Shown here in pieces: positions 8,784 through 17,438 of a stretch of DNA of 64,000 nucleotides. The notes under the pieces are model-generated. The model saw only the letters and a list, made by a program, of their open reading frames with translations. It was not told the DNA's origin and did not search any database. Within the stretch, counting starts at the first letter, position 1, and the number at the start of each line of letters is the position of its first letter. The position numbers were made by a program, and so were the translations under genes. This DNA is from Peteryoungia desertarenae (lineage in GTDB: Bacteria > Pseudomonadota > Alphaproteobacteria > Rhizobiales > Rhizobiaceae): the NCBI RefSeq assembly GCF_005860795.2, contig NZ_CP058350.1:2138501-2202500 (forward strand), in the 5' to 3' direction.

Positions 8784-10286
8784 CTACTGGAACGCCGTCT
8801 CGTAGAAGCTTCTCAGTTTTCTGGAATGCAGCTTTTCCGGCGGCATGGCGCCGAGCTTTTCCATGGCACGAATGCCGATCTGCAGATGCTGGCTGACCTG
8901 GGTCTTGTAGAAGGCCGTCGCCATGCCCGGTAGCTTCAACTCGCCATGCAGCGGCTTGTCGGAAACGCAGAGCAGGGTGCCATAGGGCACGCGGAAGCGG
9001 AAGCCGTTGGCCGCAATGGTGGCCGATTCCATGTCGAGCGCAATGGCACGCGACTGCGACAACCGCTTGACCGGTCCCCGCTGGTCGCGCAGTTCCCAGT
9101 TCCGATTGTCAATGGTGGCCACCGTGCCGGTGCGCATGATCCGCTTCAGCTCGAAACCTTCATAGCCGGTGATTTCCTCGACGGCATCCTCCAGCGCGAG
9201 TTGAACCTCGGCCAGCGCCGGGATTGGCACCCAGACCGGCAAGTCGTCGTCCAGAACATGGTCCTCGCGCACATAGGCATGGGCAAGCACATAATCGCCA
9301 AGCCGCTGGCTGTTGCGCAAGCCCGCGCAATGGCCAAGCATCAACCAGGCATGCGGCCGCAGAACCGCAATATGGTCGGTGATCGTCTTGGCGTTCGAGG
9401 GGCCGACGCCGATATTGACCATGGTAATGCCGGCATGGCCTTTCTTCTTCAGGTGATAGGCGGGCATTTGCGGCAGGCGCCCAAGCGCGACACCTTCAGT
9501 CGGTTCGCCATGACCGGCTGGGGTGACGATATTGCCGGGTTCAACGAAGGACGTGTATCCGCCGCCGCCATCAGCCATCAGCTTGCGGGCATAGGCGCAG
9601 AATTCGTCGATATAGAACTGGTAGTTCGTGAACAGAACGAAATTCTGGAAATGGCTGGCGCTGGTTGCCGTGTAGTGGGAAAGCCGCGCCAGCGAATAGT
9701 CGATGCGCTGCGCGGTGAAGGGTGCCAGCGGATGCGGCTCTCCCGGCTGCGGCTCATATTCGCCATTGGCGATCTCGTCATCGGTGACCGAAAGATCCGG
9801 CGTATCGAAGATGTCACGCAGCTGCATGTCCGCGAGCCCGCCTGCAGAGGCTTCAACATGGGCGCCTTCGCCAAAGGCGAAATGCAGCGGAATGGGCGTT
9901 GTCGATTCCGAAACCACCACCGGCACCTGATGATTGCGCATCAGGAGTGCCAGCTGTTCCTTCAGGTAATGGCGAAACAGGGCAGGGCGCGTAACGGTCG
10001 TCGTGTAGAGGCCGGGCGAGGTGACGTGGCCATAGGACAGACGGCTGTCGATATGGCCAAAGCTGGTCGTCTCGATTCCGACCTGCGGGTAATAGGCGCG
10101 GTAACGTCCCTCAATCGCCGCGCCATGGGCAAGGGACTGGAAGGCGTTGTTGAGAAAACCGGTATTGCGCTCGTAAAGCGCGGTCAGCGCGTCGACGGCG
10201 GCTGCCGCATCGCTGAAGGCCTGAGGCTGATACGGCTCCGGGCTGATGAAACTGAGGGGTGACGGATTGAGGATTCGTGTGTTCAT
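8784..10286 (-). CDS. amn: AMP nucleosidase
   Basis: A 500-residue AMP nucleosidase, which splits AMP into adenine and ribose 5-phosphate and so helps set adenylate levels. The N-terminal domain (about residues 1-190) is the AMP nucleosidase-specific region. The C-terminal nucleoside-phosphorylase-like domain holds MVNIGVGPSNAKT, LMLGHCAGLR and the DMESATIA substrate motif. Length is close to the E. coli enzyme (484). There is no Shine-Dalgarno before the ATG; instead a near-consensus -10 element ends five bases ahead, suggesting a leaderless mRNA. No good alternative start lies inside. Confidence 0.92.
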   Translation of the reverse strand: MNTRILNPSPLSFISPEPYQPQAFSDAAAAVDALTALYERNTGFLNNAFQSLAHGAAIEGRYRAYYPQVGIETTSFGHIDSRLSYGHVTSPGLYTTTVTRPALFRHYLKEQLALLMRNHQVPVVVSESTTPIPLHFAFGEGAHVEASAGGLADMQLRDIFDTPDLSVTDDEIANGEYEPQPGEPHPLAPFTAQRIDYSLARLSHYTATSASHFQNFVLFTNYQFYIDEFCAYARKLMADGGGGYTSFVEPGNIVTPAGHGEPTEGVALGRLPQMPAYHLKKKGHAGITMVNIGVGPSNAKTITDHIAVLRPHAWLMLGHCAGLRNSQRLGDYVLAHAYVREDHVLDDDLPVWVPIPALAEVQLALEDAVEEITGYEGFELKRIMRTGTVATIDNRNWELRDQRGPVKRLSQSRAIALDMESATIAANGFRFRVPYGTLLCVSDKPLHGELKLPGMATAFYKTQVSQHLQIGIRAMEKLGAMPPEKLHSRKLRSFYETAFQ

Positions 10287-10291
10287 GAGGC

Positions 10292-10319
10292 ATTATAGGA
10301 GACCAAGCTTGACAAGCAA
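10292..10319 (-). promoter_or_regulatory. Candidate amn promoter (leaderless)
   Basis: On the minus strand TTGCTT (10319-10314) is followed after 16 bp by a perfect TATAAT (10297-10292). Only five bases (GCCTC) separate it from the amn ATG at 10286, so transcription would start at or next to the A of the start codon. Confidence 0.45.
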
Positions 10320-10400
10320 ACGACGTCTTCACACGGTTGAACACAAATTTTGATCAGCACAATCGGATCCGTCGACTGCTTGCTCTTTGCGCGACACCGA

Positions 10401-10565
10401 TCAGCTCATGGAATTGCGCTGCAGCGATACGAAGAGCACGAGACCCGCACCGCGCTTTTCGATGCCGAGTGAATCCGTCTTGCTCATGCCGACGGCAACA
10501 AGAGGGCCGAGCATCAGGCCGGCGATGACGGTCAGTTTCGCGAAGCTTGCAAGAATTGCGGTCAT
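10401..10565 (-). CDS. Small membrane protein, unknown
   Basis: A 54-residue protein with one hydrophobic stretch (LTVIAGLMLGPLVAVGM, about residues 11-27) and a basic, Ser-rich tail. A good GAGGA ribosome site stands before the ATG at 10565, which is why this internal start was chosen over a longer frame. It follows another tiny membrane gene after 11 bp, so the two probably form one transcript. No known family was recognised. Confidence 0.5.
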   Translation of the reverse strand: MTAILASFAKLTVIAGLMLGPLVAVGMSKTDSLGIEKRGAGLVLFVSLQRNSMS

Positions 10566-10576
10566 GATTCTGGTCC

Positions 10577-10750
10577 TCAACGGCTTGTCATGCAGGCTGC
10601 GAAAAGTGGCCCGGTACAATCGACGGCGAGCCCGGCCTGAAGGCGAGGGCGTCTGTTGTCGCCATGGGTCACCAGCTGGGCAAAGAGCAGGGCAAAGACC
10701 GTCATGATCAACGTGATGATCATCATGCGTCTGGCGACCTTGTAAGCCAT
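10577..10750 (-). CDS. Small membrane protein, unknown
   Basis: A 57-residue protein: a basic start (MAYKVARR), one long transmembrane helix (about residues 9-27, MMIITLIMTVFALLFAQLV) and a polar tail with two cysteines. The ATG is preceded by GGGGGACAGGAAC, a strong ribosome site. It is the first of two tiny genes on this strand, divergent from the amidase. Membrane location is plain from composition; function is unknown. Confidence 0.5.
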   Translation of the reverse strand: MAYKVARRMMIITLIMTVFALLFAQLVTHGDNRRPRLQAGLAVDCTGPLFAACMTSR

Positions 10751-10940
10751 GTTCCTGTCCCCCTTCAGCCTTGTTGTTGCCTTTATGAGGGAAGGCGACT
10801 GAACCAATCCTGAGACGCCGGTTCATCTGGGCTTCATATGGGTTAACGGTATGGAAGGCGGCCTGTACTTTCTGTTCCACAGCGCTCTGTTAGGGTGCGC
10901 CTTGAATGTTGGTGCAGGTGACGAATGCGGGGACGACGGC

Positions 10941-12323
10941 ATGGATGATTACGACTGGAACGGGACTTCGTCTGCCGCAGGAACTGTTGCCGCCTCTCTG
11001 GCCGGGGCGAATGCACGATCGGATGTGAACGCATTTATTCGCGTCAACGCGGATGCGGTGGCTGACGCAGAGATCCTTGATCAAAGGAAAGAGCAAGGCG
11101 AGGAATTGCCGCTCCATGGCTGGACCGTGGCGGTCAAGGACAATATCGACACGAAAGGTCTGCCAACGACAGGCGGGGCCTTGGCCTTGTCAGGCTATGT
11201 GCCGGATCACGATGCCGAATGTGTCGCACGCCTGAAGCGGGCCGGGGCAATCATCATCGGGAAGACCAATCTCGATGAACTTGCAGGCTCCGGGCGGACC
11301 CTGAGTTCGCTGGGTGGGCAGACGCTTCATCCGCTTGATCCGGAGCGTTTCCCGGCGGGCTCTTCCGGCGGCTCGTCAGTTGCTGTTGCAGTCGGCGCGT
11401 GTCGGGTGGCGCTTGGAACAGAGACGGTCAATTCGATCCGCAATCCTGCAAATGTCTGCGGCGTCTTTGGGCTCAGGCCGACACTCGGTCTCGTTCCCAC
11501 TTCGGGCGTGATTCCCGTTTCGCCGACCATGGATGTCGTCGGCCCTCTGGCCGCGACGCTGCCGGATCTGGCGCGCGTCACCGAGGTGCTGGTGGGTTGC
11601 CATGCCGATAGCGGGACGATCAATGGCGATCTGCCATGGTCGAAAGATGCTCTGTCATCAGCGATAGGGCAGCCTGTTGCCGGTTTCAGGATTGCAGTGG
11701 CCAAGGGGCTCTTCGGCAGCGAGCCCGAACATGAAGGTGTCAATCAGGCGATTGCTGCGGCACTCGGGCATTTGCTGGACCAGGGCATCGAAATCGTTGA
11801 ACCGGACGATCCGCGCTTTGACAGCAAGCGGCTCTATGACGATCTCGCTCTGCATCCTTTTGAACTGCACCAGGCATTCGATGATTGGCTGGAACGGCTG
11901 GGGGATAGAAAGCCTATCAAGAGCTTCGAGGCCTATGTCGCAGACGGCCGCTGGCCGAAAAAGACCATGTCGGCGCTCCTCGAGACGGCGCTGGCGACGC
12001 CTGATCCGATGCAGGCACCCGCCTATCTGAAGATGCGGCAGAACCGGGAGGCGTTGCACGGGGCTGTCACTGGCATGTTCCAGGACCATCGGCTTGATGC
12101 CCTGATCTATCCCATGCAGCACCGCGCTGCACTCCGCCATGACGATGTCTCAAGACCGGAGCGCAACGGCATACTGGCATCCGCTCTCGGCTGGCCAGCC
12201 CTCAACGTGCCGATCGGCAAGGCAGCGGGTCTGCCTGTGGGGATGGACATAATGGCGATGCCGTTCAGGGAGCCGCTGCTTTTCACACTCGGCCATGCTG
12301 CGGCTGCCCGGGCACGGACATAG
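10941..12323 (+). CDS. Amidase-signature enzyme
   Basis: A 460-residue amidase of the GatA/AtzF superfamily, which hydrolyses an amide bond with a Ser-cisSer-Lys triad. The lysine lies in WTVAVKDNID and the cis-serine in PAGSSGGSS. The nucleophile region reads GTETVNSIRNPAN, where most relatives have GTDTGGSIR; the nucleophilic serine is kept but the Gly-Gly of the oxyanion loop is changed. GatA proper is unlikely, as no gatB or gatC is nearby. The frame is open from 10851, but the ATG at 10941 fits the family N terminus better. Substrate unknown. Confidence 0.82.
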   Translation: MDDYDWNGTSSAAGTVAASLAGANARSDVNAFIRVNADAVADAEILDQRKEQGEELPLHGWTVAVKDNIDTKGLPTTGGALALSGYVPDHDAECVARLKRAGAIIIGKTNLDELAGSGRTLSSLGGQTLHPLDPERFPAGSSGGSSVAVAVGACRVALGTETVNSIRNPANVCGVFGLRPTLGLVPTSGVIPVSPTMDVVGPLAATLPDLARVTEVLVGCHADSGTINGDLPWSKDALSSAIGQPVAGFRIAVAKGLFGSEPEHEGVNQAIAAALGHLLDQGIEIVEPDDPRFDSKRLYDDLALHPFELHQAFDDWLERLGDRKPIKSFEAYVADGRWPKKTMSALLETALATPDPMQAPAYLKMRQNREALHGAVTGMFQDHRLDALIYPMQHRAALRHDDVSRPERNGILASALGWPALNVPIGKAAGLPVGMDIMAMPFREPLLFTLGHAAAARART

Positions 12324-12334
12324 CTCAAAGAAAT

Positions 12335-12357
12335 GGGCGCCTGCGATGCAGACGCCC
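12335..12357 (-). terminator. Hairpin between convergent genes
   Basis: GGGCGCCTGC and GCAGACGCCC pair over ten positions with one mismatch around a GAT loop. On the minus strand it is followed by ATTTCTTT, so it may end the DUF2147 transcript; on the plus strand it lies 11 bp after the amidase stop. Confidence 0.5.
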
Positions 12358-12382
12358 GGTCATGAGATGCTGTTTTGGATGA

Positions 12383-12718
12383 TCAGAGACGGGTCCAGGT
12401 CTGGGTTCTGCACAGAACCGCCATGACGCAGCCCTTCATCTTCAGCGAATTGCCTTCGACCGAACCCGACCCGGCATAGGTCTTGTCGGTTTCGGGATCG
12501 GTGATCTCGCCCTTGTAGCTGGTGCCGGAGCCGGCCATCTTGCCGATCTGCTTGCCACTGTGCTTGCCGCTCTTGAGGGTCACGCAATAGCCACCGCTAC
12601 AAGGCGCGATCTGCGCGGTCGCTCCGCTCGCCGTCTTCCAGTTGCCGACAATGGGTTCAGCAGCCTGTGCGGTGACGGCTGACAGTGCCAGGGCGGCTGC
12701 AATGATAATCGTACGCAT
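12383..12718 (-). CDS. DUF2147 secreted protein
   Basis: A 111-residue exported protein. The signal peptide is clear (MRTIIIAAALALSAVTAQAA) with cleavage after AQA. The mature part is the DUF2147 fold: PIVGNWKT at the start, then paired cysteines in APCSGGYCVTL and the ending KGCVMAVLCRTQTW, with four cysteines that could form disulfides. The family is found in the periplasm of many proteobacteria and has no settled function. It is monocistronic and convergent with the amidase. Confidence 0.82.
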   Translation of the reverse strand: MRTIIIAAALALSAVTAQAAEPIVGNWKTASGATAQIAPCSGGYCVTLKSGKHSGKQIGKMAGSGTSYKGEITDPETDKTYAGSGSVEGNSLKMKGCVMAVLCRTQTWTRL

Positions 12719-13231
12719 GTCTCGTATCTCCTCCCGAGATGATCACCCATGATTCCGCTCCGGCTTGATCCTCCAGCATCTGCCGACAGCGTTCAGTCTG
12801 CATCTTACGCACACGTAAAGGTAAAAGCAATCCGCCCTTTCCGGTGAGACCTGGGGATAATTGGCGACCGACTTTTCCCCTATTCGCATTTTGCGAGTGT
12901 TTTTCGTGGTGAACAATCGGTTGATTTTCATTCGTAAAAACTTCGTAAAATTACGGCCAAAATCCTTAATTCTCAGGGCCTGCGATGTTTAACAAAAAAC
13001 CAAGTTTACCAAGCGTTTGTACTTTGTTTTCAGCAAATTAATCATGCATTTTAGGCGTTTTTTGAAAGCCCTTTGTCATAGTGAACCCATCAAACGAGCA
13101 GGGGCAAACCCGCCGAACCGGAAGGGTCAAATGAGAGCCGCGAATAGACGGCAGGGATCTGGAAGGTGCTCCGCAAGGAGCGAAGACAGGGACTGAATTT
13201 GAACCGATAGGCAAGACAGGGACAAAACCAA
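12719..13231. other. 513-bp intergenic region, AT-rich in the middle
   Basis: No convincing gene is seen. The part from about 12880 to 13080 is clearly poorer in GC than its surroundings, with runs such as CGTAAAATTACG (a 12-bp perfect palindrome at about 12944-12955). It must hold the promoters of the divergent DUF2147 and Sel1-like genes. A 62-codon minus-strand frame here lacks a ribosome site and was not accepted. Confidence 0.5.
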
Positions 13232-13498
13232 ATGGCACGCTTTGAAATGCACAATTCCGAAATGGCCACACTCGGTGGCGAAGCCCGCGCAGATGTCTTT
13301 CGCGACATGGGCCTGATGTATGCAACCGGTCGCGGTTGCCCCGTCGATCTCGTCTCGGCGCACAAATGGCTCAACATCGCCGCGATCAAGGGCTGCGACC
13401 GCGCAGCGGAACTGCGCGCCGATCTCGCACAATCCATGAGCAAGGTCGAACTCGCCGAGGCGCTGCGCGCCGCCCGCGAATGGATGACCATGCACTGA
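13232..13498 (+). CDS. Short Sel1-repeat-like protein
   Basis: An 88-residue soluble protein. Residues 20-55 match a Sel1/TPR-like repeat: FRDMGLMYATGRGCPVDLVSAHKWLNIAA cut at GLMYATGRGCPVDLVSAHKW, with the family pattern G-x-x-Y-x-x-G followed by D-x-x-x-A-x-x-W. One more degenerate helix pair follows (AAELRADLAQSMSKVELAEA). It is shorter than most Sel1 proteins, with only about one and a half repeats, so it may act as a small adaptor or be envelope-stress related. A strong terminator follows. Confidence 0.75.
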   Translation: MARFEMHNSEMATLGGEARADVFRDMGLMYATGRGCPVDLVSAHKWLNIAAIKGCDRAAELRADLAQSMSKVELAEALRAAREWMTMH

Positions 13499-13597
13499 CC
13501 TGAATACCTGTCCGGACGCGACAGGGGCATAAAAACGATAACCCGAAAGGGGAACGTGGCGGGGGACCTTTGGACGGGGCCAATGCCAACACATCCG

Positions 13598-13637
13598 AAC
13601 CGCGACCGGCAGGGACAAGGCCGGCGCGGTTCTTTTT
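13598..13637 (+). terminator. Rho-independent terminator after the Sel1-like gene
   Basis: AACCGCG-A-CCGGC pairs with GCCGGCGCGGTT over twelve base pairs, with one bulged A, around a nine-base loop and is followed by CTTTTT. It lies 100 bp after the stop codon and 18 bp before the convergent aminotransferase stop. Confidence 0.75.
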
Positions 13638-13654
13638 ATGTTTCAAGGCTCAAT

Positions 13655-14767
13655 TTATCCGACCGCTTTCAGGACCTTTGGCAATGCCTGCTCCAGAAGG
13701 TCGAGATCGGCAGGCACACCGGCGGAAATCCGGATGCAACGATTGAGGGGTGCGACGCCCGGCATGCGGATGAAAACGCCATGCTCCATCAAGCCATCGA
13801 CGATCGCCCGGGCGTAAACACCGTCCCGTCCCGTGTCGACGGCCACGAAATTGGTGGCTGATGGCAGGGGGTGAAGCCCGTTCGCCCGCGCAATGGCAGA
13901 AATGCGCATGCGCGCATCGGCAATTTCGGCAATGACCTTGGACAGGTAGGCCTGATCCTTCAGCGCCGCGAGCGCGGCTTCGGTCGATAGCCTCGGCATG
14001 CCGAAATGATTGCGGATCTTGTCGAAGGCGGACACCGTCCCAGGCGTCCCGATACCGTAGCCGACACGCGCACCGGCCAGCCCGTAGGCCTTGGAAAATG
14101 TTCGCGTCCGGATCACGTTCGGCATGTCGATGAAGGCTGTGATCGCCGGGATGGAGCCCTCGGGGGCTGTTTCGCTATAGGCTTCATCGAGGATGAGAAG
14201 CGTCGTTTCCGGCAGGCTTTTTGCAAAGCTGACGATGGAAGGAGCATCCCACCAGCTTCCCATGGGATTGTCGGGATTGGCCAGATAGACCAGCGGGGCA
14301 TCCTCGCGACGCACGGCATCAAGCAGTCCCTGCAAATCCTCGCGATCTTCGCGATAAGCGGTCGTTACCAGACGCCCGCCGAAACCGGCCACATGAAAAT
14401 TGAAGGTCGGATAGCCACCCAGCGAGGTGACAACCGGCATCCCCGGCTCGATGACGAGCCGGACGATCAGACCGAGCAGGTCGTCAATGCCTTCGCTGAT
14501 GACGAAGTTCGAGGCTGTGAGACCAAGATGCGCGCCAAGCGCCGTTTTCAGCGCATGGTTTTCCGGGTCATTATACCTCCAGATTTCTTTGGCTTTCCGA
14601 GAGATTGTTTCAAGAACGGAAGGGGCTGGGCCAAAACCGCTCTCATTGGCACCGATCCGCGCCCGGACGTCGCGTCCCATGCGACGTTCGATGGCTTCCG
14701 GCCCGACAAAGGGCACGGTGGCAGGCAATTGATTGGCGAGAGGCGTAAAGCGAGAAAATCCAGACAT
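13655..14767 (-). CDS. Histidinol-phosphate aminotransferase-like PLP enzyme
   Basis: A 370-residue fold-type I (class I/II) aminotransferase most like HisC. Motifs: ANESGFGP near residue 40, SEGIDDLLGL, NPDNPMGSWW, LDEAYSE (PLP aspartate) and the PLP-lysine region RTFSKAYGLAGARVGYG, ending with IRISAG. HisC itself converts imidazole-acetol phosphate with glutamate, but rhizobia carry several HisC paralogues and this gene is not near other his genes, so it may act on aromatic amino acids. The start at 14767 (MSGFSRF) was preferred to a longer frame. Confidence 0.8.
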   Translation of the reverse strand: MSGFSRFTPLANQLPATVPFVGPEAIERRMGRDVRARIGANESGFGPAPSVLETISRKAKEIWRYNDPENHALKTALGAHLGLTASNFVISEGIDDLLGLIVRLVIEPGMPVVTSLGGYPTFNFHVAGFGGRLVTTAYREDREDLQGLLDAVRREDAPLVYLANPDNPMGSWWDAPSIVSFAKSLPETTLLILDEAYSETAPEGSIPAITAFIDMPNVIRTRTFSKAYGLAGARVGYGIGTPGTVSAFDKIRNHFGMPRLSTEAALAALKDQAYLSKVIAEIADARMRISAIARANGLHPLPSATNFVAVDTGRDGVYARAIVDGLMEHGVFIRMPGVAPLNRCIRISAGVPADLDLLEQALPKVLKAVG

Positions 14768-14865
14768 GCGGGCATCAACCTGTCGAGCGAGAAAGCCGCC
14801 ACACAATAGAAAGATGCCGAAACCGCGCAAGAGCGGAAAAGCCTTATCCTTGCGCCTTTGAACGA

Positions 14866-15276
14866 TTAGCGAAGGGGCCGGTTCTGGTAGGCAATGTTTG
14901 GTCGGTTAACCGGCGGGCGGAGATTGTCACCCAGCATGAAATCGGCGCGCACGATGCGGTGGAGCATGGCCTCCGGGATCGGTGCGATAAAGCGCACGCC
15001 GACTCGGTTGCCATTCCGATAGGCTTCAGCGCAGCCGATGCGGTCGGCCAGTCCGATGATCTGCAGGTAATAATGCTTGGAGAGGCCTATGGTTGTCGTG
15101 ATTTCGAGCCCGGCGCCGCCCTGGGAGATGTCCAGCACTTCGCAGCTCCGCATGGTAATGCCGCTGAGGCCAGGATTGACCGCCATAATACGTGCGGGAC
15201 GGCGGACGTAGAAGCGCTCCCACTTGCGTTCGTACATCTCAGAACTGACACCCGCCAGATGCGTCGCATTCTCCAT
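14866..15276 (-). CDS. PilZ-domain protein (canonical motif)
   Basis: A 136-residue protein made of one PilZ domain, which binds cyclic-di-GMP and changes partner proteins in surface or motility control. The RxxxR motif is present (VRRPARI, about residues 25-31), as is the (D/N)xSxxG motif in LDISQGGAGLE. A good AGAGGA site precedes the ATG. A second PilZ gene of the same strand starts upstream (15541-15894) and is probably an old duplication: both share the layout RF/KFxVxRPxRI and LxIS. Confidence 0.85.
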   Translation of the reverse strand: MENATHLAGVSSEMYERKWERFYVRRPARIMAVNPGLSGITMRSCEVLDISQGGAGLEITTTIGLSKHYYLQIIGLADRIGCAEAYRNGNRVGVRFIAPIPEAMLHRIVRADFMLGDNLRPPVNRPNIAYQNRPLR

Positions 15277-15540
15277 GCAAGGTCCTCTTAATTTGGACTT
15301 TTCTGAAATACACCTTGCGCTGCAAGTTTTGCATTATCATCAACCAAAAGGCTCGCATTTTAGTGATTTGAAACTTTGCAGTAACGCTTCAAGTGATTTT
15401 TGATTGCAGAAATTGTAGCGATGCCTGCTTTGATTGAGTGTCTGCGGCTCTGGTCCATGAACGCATCGCCAGCAGCTCCGGCTCCTGTGGAGCGAGGGTG
15501 GTCTTGTGAGTCGGTTCAAGCTGTGCGGCCAAGCGCGTCC

Positions 15541-15894
15541 CTAATGATCGAGCTCGAAGGAGAGCCTGACGACGTGGTGGAGAAATTCGGCGTCGATCAG
15601 CATGTTGAAGCCGATGGTGACCTTCTCGGCTTCGCGGCGGACGAGCGTGCTGCCGATTTCATCATGAATTCCGAGAATTTCGAGGAAGAAGTTTTTCGGC
15701 ACCGGCAGGTGAGGGCTGACCTCTAGCTCCGCTCCATAGAGCGATATGTTTCGGATCAGGCATCGTATGCTGGTTTTGGTGCTGAGATGGTGCCCGACGA
15801 GCACGATCCGACCCGGACGATCAACGGTAAACTTGCGATAAACCTGATCCGGCGGGATTGTTGCCTTCGGATTGAGTCGGTCTTCCAGATGCAT
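15541..15894 (-). CDS. PilZ-domain protein (altered RxxxR motif)
   Basis: A 117-residue single PilZ domain. The NxSxxG motif is intact (RNISLYGAELE), but the first arginine of RxxxR is replaced: the protein reads FTVDRPGRI where its neighbour reads FYVRRPARI. This could weaken cyclic-di-GMP binding or change its mode. The ribosome site GGAAGGAGGATC is almost perfect. It lies 264 bp upstream of the first PilZ gene on the same strand, so the two may have separate promoters. Confidence 0.82.
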   Translation of the reverse strand: MHLEDRLNPKATIPPDQVYRKFTVDRPGRIVLVGHHLSTKTSIRCLIRNISLYGAELEVSPHLPVPKNFFLEILGIHDEIGSTLVRREAEKVTIGFNMLIDAEFLHHVVRLSFELDH

Positions 15895-16220
15895 GATGAT
15901 CCTCCTTCCATCACTGCACGGATAAGTAATAGGGCATCCGCGTCACTACTTCCTCTCCGGGATCGTTAGAATTCGACGGATCGACGCATAAACCCTTGCT
16001 CTCAGTGGATTTGTTGGACTTGGGCGATGCTTCGTCATGCCGCGATCAGAAAAGTGGGACTCGGCGATGTCGCAGAGCCGTCTGGGGCAGATCAACCGGG
16101 GCCATTCGTCTTTGTAAACTTGACCCGCCTGCGCCACAAAGCTAGGCCTTGCTCAGCACTGGTGCTGGCACGAAACGAGCTGGCGCGATCGGGATCAAGA
16201 CGTTTCAAGGAATGCGTTCG
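15895..16220. other. Divergent intergenic region
   Basis: About 320 bp between the second PilZ gene and the flavoprotein gene. It should contain both promoters. I see no further gene, no strong hairpin and no clear operator. Confidence 0.4.
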
Positions 16221-17438
16221 GTGTCGGACAGACTGGTAATCATCGGAGCAGGGCAGGCGGGTTTTGCGCTGGCTGCCAAACTGAGGGCGCTGAAGGATAT
16301 GCGTCCGATCACTCTGATCGGCAGCGAGGCGGAGCTTCCCTATCAGCGTCCTCCGCTTTCCAAGAAATATCTGCTCGGCGAGATGACCTTTGATCGCCTG
16401 CTCTTTCGCCCGCAGAATTGGTACGGAGAGGCCGATATCGACGTGCGGCTGTCGACGCCGGTCGAAGCGATCGACCGGAACCAGAAGAAGCTGCGTCTCT
16501 TCGATGGGTCGACCATAGCCTACGACAAGCTGGCGCTTGCGACCGGAGCAACGCCACGTCGCCTTCCAAACGCGCTCGGAGGCGATCTGGCGGGTGTCTA
16601 TACCGTTCGCGACAAGGCGGATGCCGACCAGCTGGCCGGTGAGATGAAGACCGGTCGGCGGCTTCTGATCGTTGGTGGCGGCTATATCGGGCTTGAGGCG
16701 GCCGCTGTTGCAAGAAAGCTTGGACTGGCCGTGATACTGATCGAGATGGCGCCGCGCATTCTTGCGCGCGTGGCATCACCGGAAACGGCAGACGCCATCC
16801 GCGCGATCCATGTTTCGGAAGGAGTGGAGATAGCCGAGAATACCGGGCTCACGCGGCTTATTGGCGATGCAGGTCGTGTCACGGCAGCAGAACTCTCCGA
16901 TGGACGTGTATTGGATGTGGACATGGTCATTGTCGGGATCGGCGTGATGCCGAACGACCGGCTGGCAGCCGATTGCGGCCTCGAAACATCGAACGGCATC
17001 GAAGTCGATGCCTTTGGCCGAACCTCGGATCCCGACATCTATGCCATGGGCGATTGCGCGACCTTTGACTGGAAGGGCAGCAAGGTGCGGCTGGAATCGG
17101 TTCAGAACGCCGTGGATCAGGCCGAAGCCGTGGCGGCCGTTCTTGCCGGCGACAGTGAGCCCTACAAACCAAAACCCTGGTTTTGGTCTGACCAATATGA
17201 TGTGAAGCTGCAGATCGCCGGTTTCAATCTGGGCTATGACGAGACAATTTCGCGCGAGGGCGCAAGGCCCGGCAGTCTTTCCATCTGGTATTATGCCAAG
17301 GGGCAATTGATTGCCGTTGACGCCATCAACGATGCCAAGGCCTATGTGACGGCGAAGAAACTGCTCGACACCGGTCGAAACGCCGACAGGGCTCTCATTG
17401 CCGATCCCGGTTATGACTTGAAGGCCCTTCTGGCCTGA
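16221..17438 (+). CDS. FAD-dependent ferredoxin/rubredoxin reductase-like oxidoreductase
   Basis: A 405-residue flavoprotein of the putidaredoxin/rhodocoxin reductase group, passing electrons from NAD(P)H to an iron-sulfur protein in the cytoplasm. The FAD motif GAGQAGF lies at the N terminus, PYQRPPLSKKYL follows, the NAD(P)H motif is VGGGYIGLEAAA and the second FAD motif is IYAMGDCA. The C-terminal reductase domain is present (PWFWSDQYDVKLQIAG). An AAGGA at 16207-16211 is well spaced for the GTG at 16221; an ATG at 16212 touches it and is less likely. No ferredoxin or P450 gene is nearby, so the partner is unknown. Confidence 0.87.
   Translation: MSDRLVIIGAGQAGFALAAKLRALKDMRPITLIGSEAELPYQRPPLSKKYLLGEMTFDRLLFRPQNWYGEADIDVRLSTPVEAIDRNQKKLRLFDGSTIAYDKLALATGATPRRLPNALGGDLAGVYTVRDKADADQLAGEMKTGRRLLIVGGGYIGLEAAAVARKLGLAVILIEMAPRILARVASPETADAIRAIHVSEGVEIAENTGLTRLIGDAGRVTAAELSDGRVLDVDMVIVGIGVMPNDRLAADCGLETSNGIEVDAFGRTSDPDIYAMGDCATFDWKGSKVRLESVQNAVDQAEAVAAVLAGDSEPYKPKPWFWSDQYDVKLQIAGFNLGYDETISREGARPGSLSIWYYAKGQLIAVDAINDAKAYVTAKKLLDTGRNADRALIADPGYDLKALLA

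Noticed and set aside
8946..10262. 438-codon plus-strand frame
   Set aside because: Antisense to amn with no motif and no ribosome site; such long antisense frames are common in GC-rich DNA.
12743..12931. Minus-strand 62-codon frame in the AT-rich region
   Set aside because: No ribosome site, odd composition and no sign of a domain.
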